A DNA stretch of 64,000 nt from Mytilus edulis (taxonomy: Eukaryota; Mollusca; Bivalvia; Mytilida; Mytilidae). Below, one piece after another: positions 23,330 to 35,925 of the stretch. Below the pieces are notes generated by a model, which saw nothing but the letters and a program-made list of their open reading frames with translations, searched no databases and was not told the origin of the DNA. Location: positions 25,829,386 through 25,893,385 of the forward strand of contig NC_092348.1 in assembly GCF_963676685.1 (NCBI RefSeq), read 5' to 3'. Numbering within the stretch: the stretch's first letter is position 1; the number at the start of each line of letters is the position of its first letter. Made by a program: the position numbers and the translations under genes.

Positions 23330-24945
23330 TCCCCGTGTCAGAGTCGTAAGACTCCGTCTGTCAAAATAGGAAGAGTCAGCGTGCTTAGTATACTAGCTAG
23401 TTGGAGTAGTAGAACTCCGCTTATTTGTGTATAGTAGAACACAGTGTGTTATAGCGTGTCGGAGCATTCGGAGTATTGATTCTCGGCTAGTACGAGTAGT
23501 TATACACAGCTAATAGGAGAAATGGGACGTAGATTGTCAGAGCTGGTTAGAATACTAGCAGTCGGAATCGGCGTTTCAGATATGTAAGATGTAGCATGTC
23601 ACAGTAGTTATTTAGTTCGAGTAGTAAGACTCAGCTAGTGGTAGTAGTTAGACTCGGCCAGTCAAAGTGGTTAGACTCGGTCAGTCGGAGTAATAGGGTG
23701 CAGCGTGTCAGAGTAGTAAGACTCAGCTAGTGGTAGTAGTTAGACTCGGCCAGTCAGAATGGTTAGACTCAGTTAGTCGGAGTAATAGGGTGCAGCGTGT
23801 CAGAGTAGTACGACACAGTGTGTAAAATTAGTAGGAATCAGTGTGTTAAATAATGAAGACACAGCGTGTCAAATAAGGAAGACACAGCGTGTCAAATAAG
23901 GAAGACACAGCGTGTCAAATAATGAAGACGGAGTGTGTCAAATAAGGAAGACTCAGCATGTGAAATAAAGAAGACATAGCGTGTCAAAAAAGGAAGACGC
24001 AGCGTGTCAAATAAGGAAGACGCAGTATGTCAAATAAGATAGACGCATCGTGTCAAATAAGGAAGACGCAGTATGTCAAATAAGATAGACGCATCGTGTC
24101 AAATAAGGAAGACTCAGCATGTGAAATAAAGAAGACATATCGTGTCAAATAAGGAAGACGCAGTGTCAAATAAGATAGACGCATCGTGTCAAATAAGGAA
24201 GACTCAACATGTGAAATAAAGAAGACATAGCGTGTCAAAAAAGGAAGACACAGCGTGTCAAATAAGGAAGACGCAGTATGTCAAATAAGATAGACGCATC
24301 GTGTCAAATAAGGAAGACGCAGTATGTCAAATAAGATAGACGCATCGTGTCAAATAAGGAAGACGCAGTATGTCAAATAAGATAGACGCATCGTGTCAAA
24401 TAAGGAAGACTCAGCATGTGAAATAAAGAAGACATATCGTGTCAAAAAAGGAAGACGCAGTATGTCAAATAAGATAGACGCATCGAGTCAAATAAGGAAA
24501 ACGCAGCTTTTTTAGTGTAGTAAGATTCTGCTTGTTTGAGTAGTCTGACTCGTCAAGTCGAAGTAGTAGGACGCTGTGTGTCAGAGAGGAAAGACACAGC
24601 CTGTGAAAGAAGAAAACGCAGCATGTCAGAGAAGTAAAACTCAACGTGTAAAATTATTAAAAATGCAGTGTGTCGTAAAACATTAGTAAGACTGAACGTG
24701 TCTTAGAAGTAAAACGAAGTATGTCAGAATACTAAGACGTTGACTCAGTGTGTTAGAATAGTAAGACTCATGCAGCTAGTCAAAGTAGCAAAGTGGCTTG
24801 TCAGATTAGTAAGACTCAGCGCATCAGTGTAGTAACATTCAGATAGTCGGAGTAGTAAGACTTAGCGTGTCAGAGTAGTATGACTCGGTGTGTTATAGCA
24901 GTAAGACTCAGCGCGTCGATTTAGCAAGACACAGCATGCTCAAAC
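23330..24945. repeat. Minisatellite, about 22-bp unit
   Basis: The core at about 23,840-24,495 repeats a unit close to GTGTCAAATAAGGAAGACGC. Part of it alternates GGAAGACGCAGTAT with GATAGACGCATC versions, giving a 44-bp higher-order unit. The flanks (23,330-23,840 and 24,500-24,945) hold older, diverged units such as GTAGTAAGACTCAGC and GTCAGAGTAGTA. The minus-strand open frames across it arise only from periodicity and are not genes. Confidence 0.92.
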
Positions 24946-25194
24946 TGTAGGAACACCATGCAAGACAATTATTGTGAATACTAATTTGTTATTGAATATT
25001 ACAAGCACAAACAAACTATCTTAATACATGTACTTGTAACTGTTGAACATAATATAATCACCTTAGGCCGTGTTCACACCAAACGCCATCTACAGTAAAC
25101 ATGTTTACTTATAGGTTAGACAATACTTGGTCATGTTTTATGAAGATTTAAGCCAAAGGCGAAGCCGAGGGCTTAAATCTTCATAAAACATAAC

Positions 25195-26650
25195 CAAGGC
25201 CGTAACTACCATTGAGGCAAGTGAGGCAATTGCCTCACTAAAATTTTGACTCAGTTATTTTTTGTTCTGTCTCAACCTTATCATCAATCCTTTTAAATTT
25301 TTCTTTCTGGATATAATCCAGCATCCAAACGGGTGATGTTTCTCGATTACATTAACCTAGAAACGATTATCATCATGGATCTCTGGTTTAAAACAGGCTC
25401 TTGCAGAAAAAGGAAAAGCGATACTAAAGGTAAAGAAGGAATAATTCTAGTAAACTAATGTTGTTTGTGAACAGAGTCTGAGTATTGAATATAAATTCAT
25501 TGGAACTAATCCAAAAACGACAAGTAGACTGACAAATCAAGTACTGGGTATCGCAAAGGGCAGTACTGTGTGCGTATTCATTTATCCGTTTCCCTACTTT
25601 TCTCATTCTCTTTACAGATAAACGAAATATAAATAATATGAAACATGCATGGATTAGTTTTTATCCATGTTTCTTTAACATTAAAAATTGAAAGAATATC
25701 ACGTATTCCAATTTTAATTCATTGAGGAACGGTAGTACCTTTTAAACGGGTTTTTGTCTTTACTTTTTCGGGACTACGTAATGTCGTGTCTTTATATTCG
25801 GGATTTCGGAATTGGACACCCCAACCCCTAACCTTTAAATTTATAGATTCTGGAACTAAAATATTTTACCACCGACTAGTTCCAGAAATAATTTGAAATC
25901 ACGGACCTACATGTAAACGACGAAAACTCCATTCCAATTGAGTCATTCCCCTATACCCATATCATACAAGAAAAGATAGAACCATATACATATATCTTAT
26001 CTCATTCTATCCTTAGTTTGTTTACTCTTTGTCAGCATAAAAGCCAGTTTAATATTTTGTAACAGCGAGTGTATGATGGTGCTTACTGGAAAGCTTAATT
26101 CCCTTTTGCAGACACTGTTACTTCCAATGCTGCTACCAGAGTGCTGATTGAGAATGAATCGGTAGAAGACGTCGATCATTGTGTTGATGATAGGTGTGCT
26201 GCCGCTAGAAACACACACTGCCCTGAAACGACTGAAAACTTTGGAAGGGGCATGCATGAGTGGCGAGAGATTGTGCGGTCTTGCCATGATCCATGTTCAT
26301 CGTGTTAAGGATGTCAGCAGACTAAATATTCTGAAACGATTTGACGAAACCGGCCATATACAAATTGGCAAACTCTACTGAATCTGTGTTTGTTCTATGC
26401 GTTGGCGACAGACTCAAATTGATATTAATTTGAATGTTTATCTGACATAAAATTGAAATGAAGTTGTTAAAAATTTGGTTTTTATAAATGTCTTGAATAT
26501 GAAAATTTTATATAAAAAGTGTCCAAATTTAAAACGTTGTCAAACCCTCTGGAAATGCCTAGAATGCAGGATTTTGCACCATTCATTCCATACCCTCGCT
26601 CGGCTCAATTATTTTGCCTCACTAAAAATATATGCCTAGTTACGGCCTTG
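25195..26650 (+). mobile_element. Internally deleted hAT-type transposon
   Basis: The ends are CAAGGCCGTAACTA and its exact inverted copy, followed on both sides by GCCTCACTAAAA-type sequence. ATAAC flanks it at 25,190-25,194 and 26,651-26,655. An alternative reading is a 9-bp ATAACCAAG duplication; hAT elements usually make 8 bp. A C-terminal transposase fragment is present (next entry), and near 25,376 a short frame begins MDLWFKTGSCRKRKSD, like the start of some hAT transposases. The middle of the transposase is missing, so this is a non-autonomous derivative. Confidence 0.8.
26181..26381 (+). pseudogene. hAT transposase C-terminal dimerisation fragment
   Basis: The segment LKRLKTLEGACMSGERLCGL followed by AMIHVHR matches the C-terminal dimerisation region of hAT transposases. 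Those typically read as an LRRLKT element, then a basic M..RL.GLALL.IHR element. Only about 66 residues are open and the catalytic region is absent. It lies inside the CAAGGCCG-ended element in the expected 5' to 3' direction. The family call is strong; function is lost. Confidence 0.8.
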
Positions 26651-28376
26651 ATAACCAAGTACTGTATTGTCTGACCAATTTAGAACATATTCACACTTTC
26701 GAGTGACCTTACAAAATTAGCCTTTTCATTGTAATATTCAAACCTTAATAAGAGTTCACTTTTTATAATGAACCAAATGTAAATACATAGGTAATCATCA
26801 TTTCAATGGATGAAATGAAATAGCACTGACATAGTTTGTGAGGACCAAATAGATAAATTGTTCTTCTTCTGCTTCAGGTAAATTTTAATACCTATATATC
26901 TTGAGATTTTGTTTTTTAAAAAGCAACACAATGTTATATAAATCCCCTTTTTGAAATTTGATTTTTTTTATGAATATGAAACTCTCTGTATAAGCATTGA
27001 ATTCAGACCGTTCAACATTAAATGCTTACTTTTATTGATAATTTTATATGTATTGTGTTTCTCCGAAACAAAATCCTTTGATTTATATATCAGCACTGGC
27101 ATTGTTTTCTTGAAGAACAAAAAATACCTCAAATGCACGGTTGCAATGCAAATGCAATTATTTTACCTACATCCTTACCCCATTGTATTTGTTTAATCTA
27201 TACTAGATCACACCCGCGAAATCGCGGGCATACACAGTTGTATACTGTTGTAGGATTTTTTTTTTTTGTAAAAAGATATCATGTCTGGAGAATTTCATAA
27301 AAGGTATCAAAAGCAATCTCACTTTTTTCCAAAGTCCGTTATCTGTTTCCTTTCTGTTAAATTCAATTGTTTTCATGTTTCTGGCCTCAGACCACAATTA
27401 TTCTTCCTCTTTGCTACAATGTATTTTTTTGGTAAAACTCAAATCAAATTATCAAATTAAAAATTTGCATCGCTTCAAACATGAAATACATGCACCTGCT
27501 TATAGACCATTATTATTCTAATAAAATTAAATATGCTTCTAGGACAATCCATCAGTTCTTTTTTTCTTTTGAGAGCCCTATCACGTGTATTAACATGCCA
27601 ATGGTAGGATTTGAATCTTGTATAAATGACGAATTGGGAGCAATACTCTTCTACGGACACAGTCATCATGGTCAATCCCATGGTATTTTGCCCTGTCCCA
27701 TGGGATATTCATGATTTTCTAAATCAAATAACAAAATGTATTTAATAATAACAGCAGAAAAGCACTGAATTTATTGAAACCCATGTTATTCTGCACAATT
27801 TGGTTATATGCATGATATGTACATTTTAGCTCTAAGAAGAGGTGGTGGTGGATCAGCAAATGGGTGTTTTGCAAATTAAAAGTGTCTATAGTGTTATTTA
27901 ATGAACATGGTGGACGACAGTCTTAAGACAAATAACATGTGTAGTTTTCAAAATTATGCCTCTTTTTCCTGTTTGTAGTTTTCCATCGAGCATTCCTTTG
28001 TACTGCTTTATTTCAATTTGCCATGACAAGATTACATGTAAGTGTGTGAGAATTCAATACTGAACTGCTGATCCTTTCAGAGCATCTTGTAATATGGTTT
28101 GTGCTGTTTACTTTTTTTACATTGTGACTTTGATGGAGAGTTGTCTCATTTTCACTCATATCGCATCTTCAAATTTCTATATACTGGAAATAATCTAAGA
28201 AATGAGTATATTTCCATCCAATTTATTCTTTTTTAAATGGACATTAAATCTCTGTTCAATGTTCCTAAATCTTTGTATTTTAGGCTAAAAATGAATCATC
28301 GCAGCTATTTCAAAAAGAAAGAAAAATAAAACACGTATATCGATACGGTATAAAGCAAAAAGTAAAATAACAAAAA

Positions 28377-28550
28377 TACCTAACTCAAAACGGAAAGTCC
28401 TTTATCTAATGGCATAATCAAAAGCTCAAACACATCAAACCAATGGAAACAACTGACATAATACAGACTTGGCAAAATCATTTCTTTCTGTAGAAAATTG
28501 TGGAGTTTTACCTGTTTTATATCAATCAAAACCTCACACGCATATAATTC
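28377..28550 (+). repeat. Dispersed repeat, CTGAACTCCGAG family (diverged)
   Basis: It contains ACTCAAAACGGAAAGTCCTT, TCAAAAGCTCAAACACATCA and TGTAGAAAATTGTGGAG, in the order seen in the other plus copies. The usual CTGAACTCCGAG head is shortened. Confidence 0.65.
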
Positions 28551-28639
28551 CATTATTTTGACAATGTGCGAGCAAAACATTATTGTGGTATTTTCTTCGA
28601 GATTTAGGTTTGATACAATGTAATTGCCATTTGGTGTAG

Positions 28640-28895
28640 ACTTGCCCAGTTAACGTCCAAAAACCTGACAAATTCGGTAGTTGACGTTTGTTTATTTGTT
28701 TCATATTTGTTATTCGTTCATTTTTTTCTCGTTTTACATTGTCATTTCGGGGGCTTTTATAGCTGACTATATACGGTATGAACTTTGTTCATTGGTGAAG
28801 GCCGTACGGTGACCTATAGTTGTTAATTTATGTGTCATGTTGGTCTTTTGTGGAGAGTCGTCTCATTGGCAATCATACCACATCTTCGGTTTTTT
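28640..28895 (+). repeat. Dispersed mussel repeat with GGCAATCATACCAC tail
   Basis: The order is TTCGTTCATTTTTTTCTCG, TTTACATTGTCATTTCGGGG, CTTTTATAGCTGACTATA, GGCCGTACGGTGACCTATAG and TCTCATTGGCAATCATACCA. This is the fullest copy in the window. Partial copies lie at 3,770, 13,555 and 35,575. Confidence 0.75.
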
Positions 28896-29457
28896 TTAGT
28901 TTGACGTCGAATATAATCATATACATGTAAGTGAAACTAATGTTTTTTCGATATTTTGTTTTCCTTTGTGTTTGTTTGCTTGTTTTTTAAAAGGTACAGT
29001 TTATTTATCTTCGAACTAAAAGGCCAAGGGAAAGTCTTCTAGTAGGAACTGACTTTTCACACAACGGTACTCATCTTGTTGCAAATAGTTGAGTATCTAC
29101 ATTTAAATTGTATACACGAAATATAACAAAGAAAGGAATGAGAAACCTTTCTGTTTTCCTATTCTGAAACTTCGATGTTAATCAACATTGTCGTAACTTC
29201 AAGGCAGATGGCATATTCGAGGGTGGGGTGAATAGGTCGACCACCCTTGGATTCGACAACGTATTGTGTTTTAGCATACCATCGTTGTGTTTAGTCTCGC
29301 TGCACTCGGTGATATTGTTTTTATTTTATTTTTTAGGATAAAACCCCTTTCAAAATCCAGGCACTGCCCCTGAAGGTAAAAATACATTAGAACTGTGCAG
29401 TATATATCTGAGGTAGTTAAAGGACGTTAGAAGTGCATTATTCAGATTATAGCACAG

Positions 29458-29586
29458 TTAGTCCTATAATATAAGACTTTGGAGTTTCATATTATTTACA
29501 TTCAACGTTTTTTATCGGATGGGTTTCAACATTGATTGTAAAAAAAATATATCCGATAAAAAAAACGTCTTATATTATAGGACTAA
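29458..29586. repeat. Hairpin repeat with probable 8-bp TSD
   Basis: TTAGTCCTATAATATAAGAC is mirrored exactly by GTCTTATATTATAGGACTAA, and ACGTTTTTTATCGGAT is mirrored by ATCCGATAAAAAAAACGT. The left flank TAGCACAG and right flank TAGCACAC match at 7 of 8 positions, suggesting a target-site duplication. This would be a short MITE of about 129 bp. Confidence 0.75.
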
Positions 29587-32500
29587 TAGCACACTAAGAA
29601 CAAAGAGATTTTACCTAGTATGTCATGTGTTAATTAACTGTATAATACAGGTTTCCATGATTCAAACAACACATAAATACATTTAATAAACATAGCAGCC
29701 ACTGTAATATGCCTGATACTAATATACTAAACGGATCTAGATCCTCAATTTGGTTGGTTATAAAGGGAATCACTGAAGCATAATGTTAGCGGGGCCCCTG
29801 TGAGACAGTCAGTGGGTCCCCGTTTATGAAAAAATATGGACGAACCACTAAATGCGACTAACTTCGTGACGATGGGAATATAACTGCGAGCACCTTCGAT
29901 ACTAATACATTTAAATGCCAAACTTTATATAGTACCATGAAATCCCACCCGTAGAAATCGCCAAAACTGTGCTCGTGCCTTGTGCGCGTAACATCAAATT
30001 TTATAAGTAGTACGTACTGTCGCAGAACTAGTTTCAGCTCTAGTTAAACTAGTTCCCATCTATATATAAGTAATACAAATAGCATACGGGAAAATTCAAA
30101 TTCAAACGAAATGAAATATATGCCTTTTTGGTTGTGCTTTAATAATGGGCACATGTCTCTCGTTTTGAATATCTCACTTGACGCCAGTACACATAACTCA
30201 AATTTGAATGGGGTTTTTTTAATCGAAGAATTCTGAACTTCAAAAAGTTCACAGACATGTACATGACATATATAAATCTTCCATACTTTAAGCTTATAAA
30301 ACATTCTAATGGCGATCATTATGCGTTTTTTATGTTTTGTATTTCAACTGTTAATAAATAAAACCACAATGAGTCTTTGTTATAAATACATTCATAAATT
30401 ACAGTGAATGAATAATAATTAGATCCTGTTGACAATATAAATTTCAAGTTACTCTGAAATCTATAAATGTACATGGCACTTTTAGGGGACCATTTTTGTT
30501 ACATTATATTTGTGTTTCCTTTGATTCTTCTGCATATTGGATCCTACAAATTTTAATCAGTAGTTTATTGTAAATAGTTATCAAAGGTACCAGGATTATA
30601 ATTTAAAATAATGAAAAAGCAAAACAAGTACAAAGTTGAAGACCATTGAGTACCCAAAATGCCAAAAAGTTGTGCCAAAAACGGCTAAGGAGTTCTATGC
30701 CTGGGAAAAGAAAATCCTTAGTTTTTCAAAAAATTCACAAAATAAATAAAAATGACCAAATAATTGATATTCATGTCAGCACATGTAACGCATATTCTTT
30801 AAAAAAAAAGTGCTACGTATTTTAATTATTTGTGAAATACAATGGTACCTGATGAAGATTTACAGAAACAGTTCTAGTTAGAATGGCAGTCAATCTTACA
30901 TGTAAAAGTGTTCAATTTCATTCGTTATAATTGTGGTGATCAAAGACAATTATATAATTATTTTTAGTATTGAACATGTTAAACTCTATTAAATGCGTTA
31001 ACCAGAAATATTTACAAGATGTCTTTAAAGACTTAAATGATTGATATTACCATAAACAGAACATAAACATGCAAATTCAATTACGACATTAAGATGTAGT
31101 TAATCAAACCACGAATGCAGTGTTGCAACAGGTTTAACTATAACATGACATATTTCATTCATTAAAAACTAGAACTTTAGAAATACTATCATGAGAGTCA
31201 GTTTATAGTTCGTGACTGATCATTAAACCTTATAAAAAAGAAAGGAAGAGAGGGGATGGGGACTGTTGGTTTTTATTTTCGTAAAGAAATGTGCTTAATA
31301 TCCTCTATTTCATTTTTTTTAAATGTTGTGGTCAAGCAGATGACAAAAACAATATTCTGAATCCAGATTATCTCCATACCTTATAGTTTTAAATTTGAAA
31401 AAAATAATTTGATTGATAGCGTCTAAAAATTAAAATAAAAAGTTTACTTAAAATTACTGAAATAATTGACAATAGGCTATGTACTAGCTGTCTATGTTCA
31501 ATTATTTCAGTAATTCTAGACTTATGAAGACGAAGCGATTGTCTACAGTGGCATTTATCATGTTGTAACTCTAATAAAAAATACAACATAGCATACAAGA
31601 TTGTTACGCCATGATTCTTTTACGCATCGACAAAAATGAACGAGTACGGATATTTAGTTTCAATTAGAATATGAAATGTCTCGATTGCTTTACTTACCAT
31701 ATATGGTTGATTCTTTTTAGGAAAGGCTAAACAATACATGTTCAAGAACAAGTAAAAAAAAACAAATTATCACATAAATTGAAGAATATCAATAATCCAT
31801 GAAAATTACATCAAAGTTACATGAACTTTGCCAGACAGAACTTAAATATAGTTGACTGATTACCATTGCAAAAAGTATCCAAGTAATTTTGTGTCTTCAA
31901 ATGTATACTTTTATTGGAATGTATTTATCAATAGCGCTTCATACTCACACGCGTTTATAGAAATGTATTCTTCAAGTGCGCTGTCTTTGCACGTGTGTAT
32001 AGGAATGCGTTTATCAAGTATAATTTTATTGCACATGTTCATAGCCATTATTTATATGCGCTTTTAGGAGTTTATTCAATTCATCAAGTACGATTTGGAC
32101 ATTTAGACCAAATTGGTTTAAGCAATATGAGCATGGGCAACAATACATGTTGAGTGTAAATCCTATAGTTGATTAAAAAATGACATAAAGTTCATTTAAA
32201 GGTTGGCGGTATTGTAATAAATTTAATTTGTTTCGTGCAACCTTTGTTTCGTGATAAACTAAATGATCCTAAATCTTAATAACACCACGTCAACAATTTT
32301 ACAATATTCTTTAATGTTTAGTGTCCACAGGAAATAATTTTTTCATTTTAACTAACTGTAAAGCAAAATTGACTTCTGTTGCCTTTATATATCGGAAGTC
32401 AGTCACATAATACATGAAAAAGAACTGATTTAATATCTTAAAAAACTTATTCACATTTGTTAAGGCCATCTTCTATCAATGGCTTGAAAGGATTTCAAAT

Positions 32501-32950
32501 TAACTCATTTTCTTACTACTATTTAATTATCTAGAAATGACTAATTGTAAATATTAAGTAAACATCAAGATATAATCTGCTGACTAGGTTATCAAGTGGA
32601 CTTGTCTGTGCTGGTAAAACCATTATCCGTATAAGTCATTGTTCTACTTATAGTACGGTGACCGAGAAAGGAAAAGTCGCTTATTTAAGGAGTTTAATTG
32701 TCATTCGGACTATACGGCTATAAATCACAGTATTGGTAGTTCAAAGGTTACACTTAACATTTTGACTTGTCGTCAAAAAATCGTACGGTGCAATTTTCGT
32801 AAAATGGGCTTTGAAGTACGTTAATTAACTTGAACGAAAAATCGACTAAGAAAAGTTTTGAGGTCAACATTGTAAAATAACATCCGTGATATGATTTTTA
32901 CATACTCGATATGCTTCAATTTTCTGTGAACATTTGATCACCTTTTATAG
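29587..32950. other. Non-coding stretch
   Basis: No recognisable coding frame. It includes the diverged repeat at 31,325-31,435 (partner at 13,320-13,450) and a short hairpin at 31,452-31,515 with arms AATTACTGAAATAATTGA and TCAATTATTTCAGTAATT. Otherwise I see nothing. Confidence 0.55.
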
Positions 32951-32989
32951 ATGGCTACTTTGCTTTTTAGACAGATTCCTGGACATTTT

Positions 32990-34905
32990 AAAAGTACTAT
33001 GACATGGCAACAGAAAAGACCGTTATAAAAGCCTCAAGGGGATTAGGTGGCACTGTAGGCATAACAATTCAAAAGTCTGCGCTTGTTAGATGGGCCCTTA
33101 CTAGACATTTCATTTAATCCATTAGTCGTGTAATACTGAAAAGGGATGGAAATGCTGAAAATTATGCAAATTCACAGTAAGAAACAAAGCCAACAGCAAT
33201 GAACAGAGATAAAGAACATGTTATTGCCATTGTGAACCATCTAAATGATCCATGACTGATCCCTTTGGTGTGGAATCCCACCCTCAATGTCTTATCAATA
33301 TCTCTTCTTAAATGCATGCTTCAAGACATATTCGAGGTTCTTTGCTCACAGTTGTCGAGGAAGGCTTGAAAATGTCTAAACATTTTATCATTAGTGCTCT
33401 TTCTTAAGATCACAAGGAGTTTTTATAGTCCAATATCAAAGTCGAACACAAACCTGAAAAATAAATCGGGGGAAATACTTTCAGGTCGCATAAATCCATA
33501 ACTTGTAATTAGACGTGCACTAATTTCGGCAAAATGTAGAAATGATGTTATCATAGAACATGTGTTGTCGCACCCATTCCATTATCCCCTTTTCAAAATG
33601 ACGGCACCATGAGAAAATCATGCAAGTCGGATTTTGTGAAGCAATTCGAATCTTAAGTCTCTTGTGCACTTTCCCTACCTTCCTTTATATCATCGCTCAC
33701 AACTTACATAAGAGATGGTATGGCATTGGTTCAATTTATTAATGCTAAGAAAGGTAAAACATGTGGCGACCTTGCAGCTTACTATTAAAAAAATATGTCC
33801 TAATGAATTTCTATGGCGCACATAGTAGCATATGTTTTTGACCGCTACGACACGAACAACTCTATAAAGTCTGCCGAAAGGGAACGCCGCACAGAGACTA
33901 AAGCTTCCACCAAAGTGTATCAGATTATAGAGCGGAGAAGTATTCCTGACTGGAAAACCTTGACAAATCCGATAAGATTCCACATGATGTGAGCTTTACA
34001 TAGTCAGAACGTTTGAAACTAAGTAATTTTTACCAACACTGTTCATGGCTGTCGTAACTTGTTCAGTACTCATGAGAAGGCCTATACCCAATGCCACGGA
34101 GTTACGGGAAATGTGAAAGAGTGGAAGAACAATCATACGGACCTCTTATACAATTGTAATTGTTTTGTGTGTTCGCTACTATAAAAATAGGACACATACA
34201 AGCGAGTTGTGGTTGCAGATGTGGAACATTAGCAGTGTAAATGATGGGCGGAGATTTTCACCCATTCAATAACTATGTGTCTGTCTTTCCCCAACAATTT
34301 GTAAACTATTGCCTGCTGCACATGTACTTACCGGATGCGACGCAACTTCGTCTCTGTTTGGAGTAGGTATACAAACTGTCTACAAGACTTCGAAGGACAC
34401 GCACGACTATTTCAGTTGCGTTCAGAGTTTCGGTAATATTGACAATGATGAAGCCCTTGTTTTGGCATGAAAGATAATTTCAAAGGTTTGTGATCAGAAC
34501 TGTCTCTTTAAAACCACTCCATCATAATAATTATTCAAGTTTACCACAAGTAAGATCATGTAAGTTTAGTCAGGTTACCTTCCTGTGAGACGGCACTGAA
34601 ACAGTATGTTCAAACTAAAAAATTGAAACGCATTACACATTGCTAAACCCCTATCCGGTCACCTTTAGAATACGGTTTGCGAGAGTAAAGTGATTCATTA
34701 CACCCCGTGTATTTTAAAAGGCATATTTCAGCAGAATTCTTGCAGGATCTTGTGTCTTCATTGAAGGAAAATCTGCATGTGAAAGAGACATGTGTTTGTT
34801 CACTACAAAACCTTACATGTCCGGGGCTTTGGTCCTGTAAAGGGTCAGAATTATGTAGAAATTTCAAATCATGTTCCTTGACAATTAGCCAGAAGATATA
34901 ATTCT
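32990..34905 (+). pseudogene. Decayed intronless pseudogene of a multicopy invertebrate family
   Basis: Translating all three plus frames gives conserved-looking blocks in order, each broken by stops or shifts. These are: KASRGLGGTVGITIQKSALV with RWALTRHF (about 33,028); GVESHPQCLINIS (about 33,270); VVEEGLKMSKHFIISALS (about 33,350); GMALVQFINAKKGKTCGDLA (about 33,716); YVFDRYDTNNSIKSAERERR (about 33,830); LTGCDATSSLFGVGIQTVYK (about 34,330); SAEFLQDLVSSLKENLHVK near 34,730; and CVCSLQNLTCPGLWSC near 34,795. I recognise this arrangement (a DG.A.VQ block, VFDRYD..NSIK, a LTGCD.TSS block, then a Cys-rich tail) from large families of uncharacterised proteins in molluscs and cnidarians. The D-rich motifs recall PIN/XPG-like nucleases, which is only inference. 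At least ten stops or frame changes make a functional product implausible. The strand and order are well supported; the exact ends are not. Confidence 0.7.
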
Positions 34906-35099
34906 GTTGTGTGGATCTCTTTGATTGGGATGTTGAATTGTAACTATTTTCGAATAATTGAGTGCTTTTTAGTTTTAATGAATTTCATGAATGGTCTTAT
35001 GCAAAATATGCCTTCATGACAGAAGGATGCAGGTAAAAATAATATTCATCATTTATTGATGAGGTTGGATGTTAGCCGGCAAGGTACAGTGGAGATCAG

Positions 35100-35475
35100 T
35101 TCTAACCTCTCATAAATTCTGTCAGGAGAACTGTCCTAGAACAGTATGTAGAACTGTCAGCCTGACACCTTTTAGTCAGTTCTAGGTTAGAACTGTTCTA
35201 GCTAGAACTGATTTGGTTAGTTCTACCTAGAACTGATTTGGACAGTTCTAACTAGAACTGATCCTGACAGTTCTACCCTAGAACAGTTTTAGACAGTTCT
35301 AGCTTGAACTGACCAAATCTTTGGTCAGTTCTACTTCTAGAACAGTTCTACGGTTAGAATTGATTTCAAATTCTACGGCTAGAATTGATTTATACATTCT
35401 ACGGCCAGAATTAATTTATAAATTCTACGGCTAAAATTGATTTATAAATTCTACGGCTAGAATTGATTTATAAGT
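35100..35475. repeat. Subterminal TAGAACTG / CTACGGCTAGAATTGA array
   Basis: About ten degenerate copies of CAGTTCTA..TAGAACTGA (each nearly palindromic) run from 35,100 to 35,340. They grade into about five copies of TTCTACGGCTAGAATTGATT with a TATAAA spacer. The short CAGTTCTATGACAG segment near 39,640 at the other end belongs to the same motif. Such arrays are candidate transposase-binding sites. Confidence 0.75.
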
Positions 35476-35574
35476 TTTAAGAAATATTTGTCTTAATATA
35501 AAGGCTTTGGCAAAATAGCGATTAATATTATATAGAGTTTTGCTATGTTGCCGGTTTTATTTCAGATTTATAAT

Positions 35575-35790
35575 CGGCAAGAGAACATGTTTAACCCCGC
35601 CATATTCTGCATGTATGTGCCTGTTCCAAGTCAGGAGCCCGTAATTCAGTGATTTTCTTTGGTTGATGTGTAACATAAAATATTTCCCGTTTTTCTTTCA
35701 TTTTTGTACATAAATTAGGCCGTTAATTAGTATTATGGGGGAGGGGGGGAGTTATTATTTAAATTGTTTTACATTTGTTATTGTGGGAGT
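35575..35790 (+). repeat. Dispersed mussel repeat (upstream part)
   Basis: It contains ATGTTTAACCCCGCCATATT, GTATGTGCCTGTTCCAAGTC and AGGAGCCCGTAATTCAGTGA, then AATTAGGCCGTTAATTAG. I recognise this as the upstream part of the repeat whose downstream part is at 28,640-28,895. Confidence 0.6.
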
Positions 35791-35925
35791 CAGGATGGCT
35801 CGTTATCACATAACAAAATTATCTGACCTCATTAACCAAATGTAATATCTGTTTACGAGTAGTTTTCATACCTCGGACGGACCTGTTTAACAAAAATCTT
35901 TTGACCACATCAATCTAATTATAGT

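Larger units (their letters stand above)
25114..26680. repeat. Palindromic repeat split by the hAT insertion
   Basis: The left arm (25,114-25,155, GGTTAGACAATACTTGGTCA then TGTTTTATGAAGATTTAAGC) is mirrored by GGCTTAAATCTTCATAAAAC, across the loop AAAGGCGAAGCCGAG. The mirror arm is interrupted at 25,195 and resumes at 26,651 as ATAACCAAGTACTGTATTGT. Removing the insert restores a continuous hairpin arm. Confidence 0.8.
26681..29457. other. Non-coding stretch with dispersed repeats
   Basis: No protein family is recognisable. A CACCCGCGAAATCGCGGGC mini-hairpin near 27,211 resembles a motif common in bivalve repeats. Repeat copies lie at 28,377 and 28,640 (separate entries). The rest is AT-rich sequence in which I see nothing. 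Confidence 0.55.

Noticed and set aside
24053-24238. Repetitive minus-strand frame in the minisatellite
   Set aside because: It is produced by the 22-bp/44-bp units, with no start context or homology.
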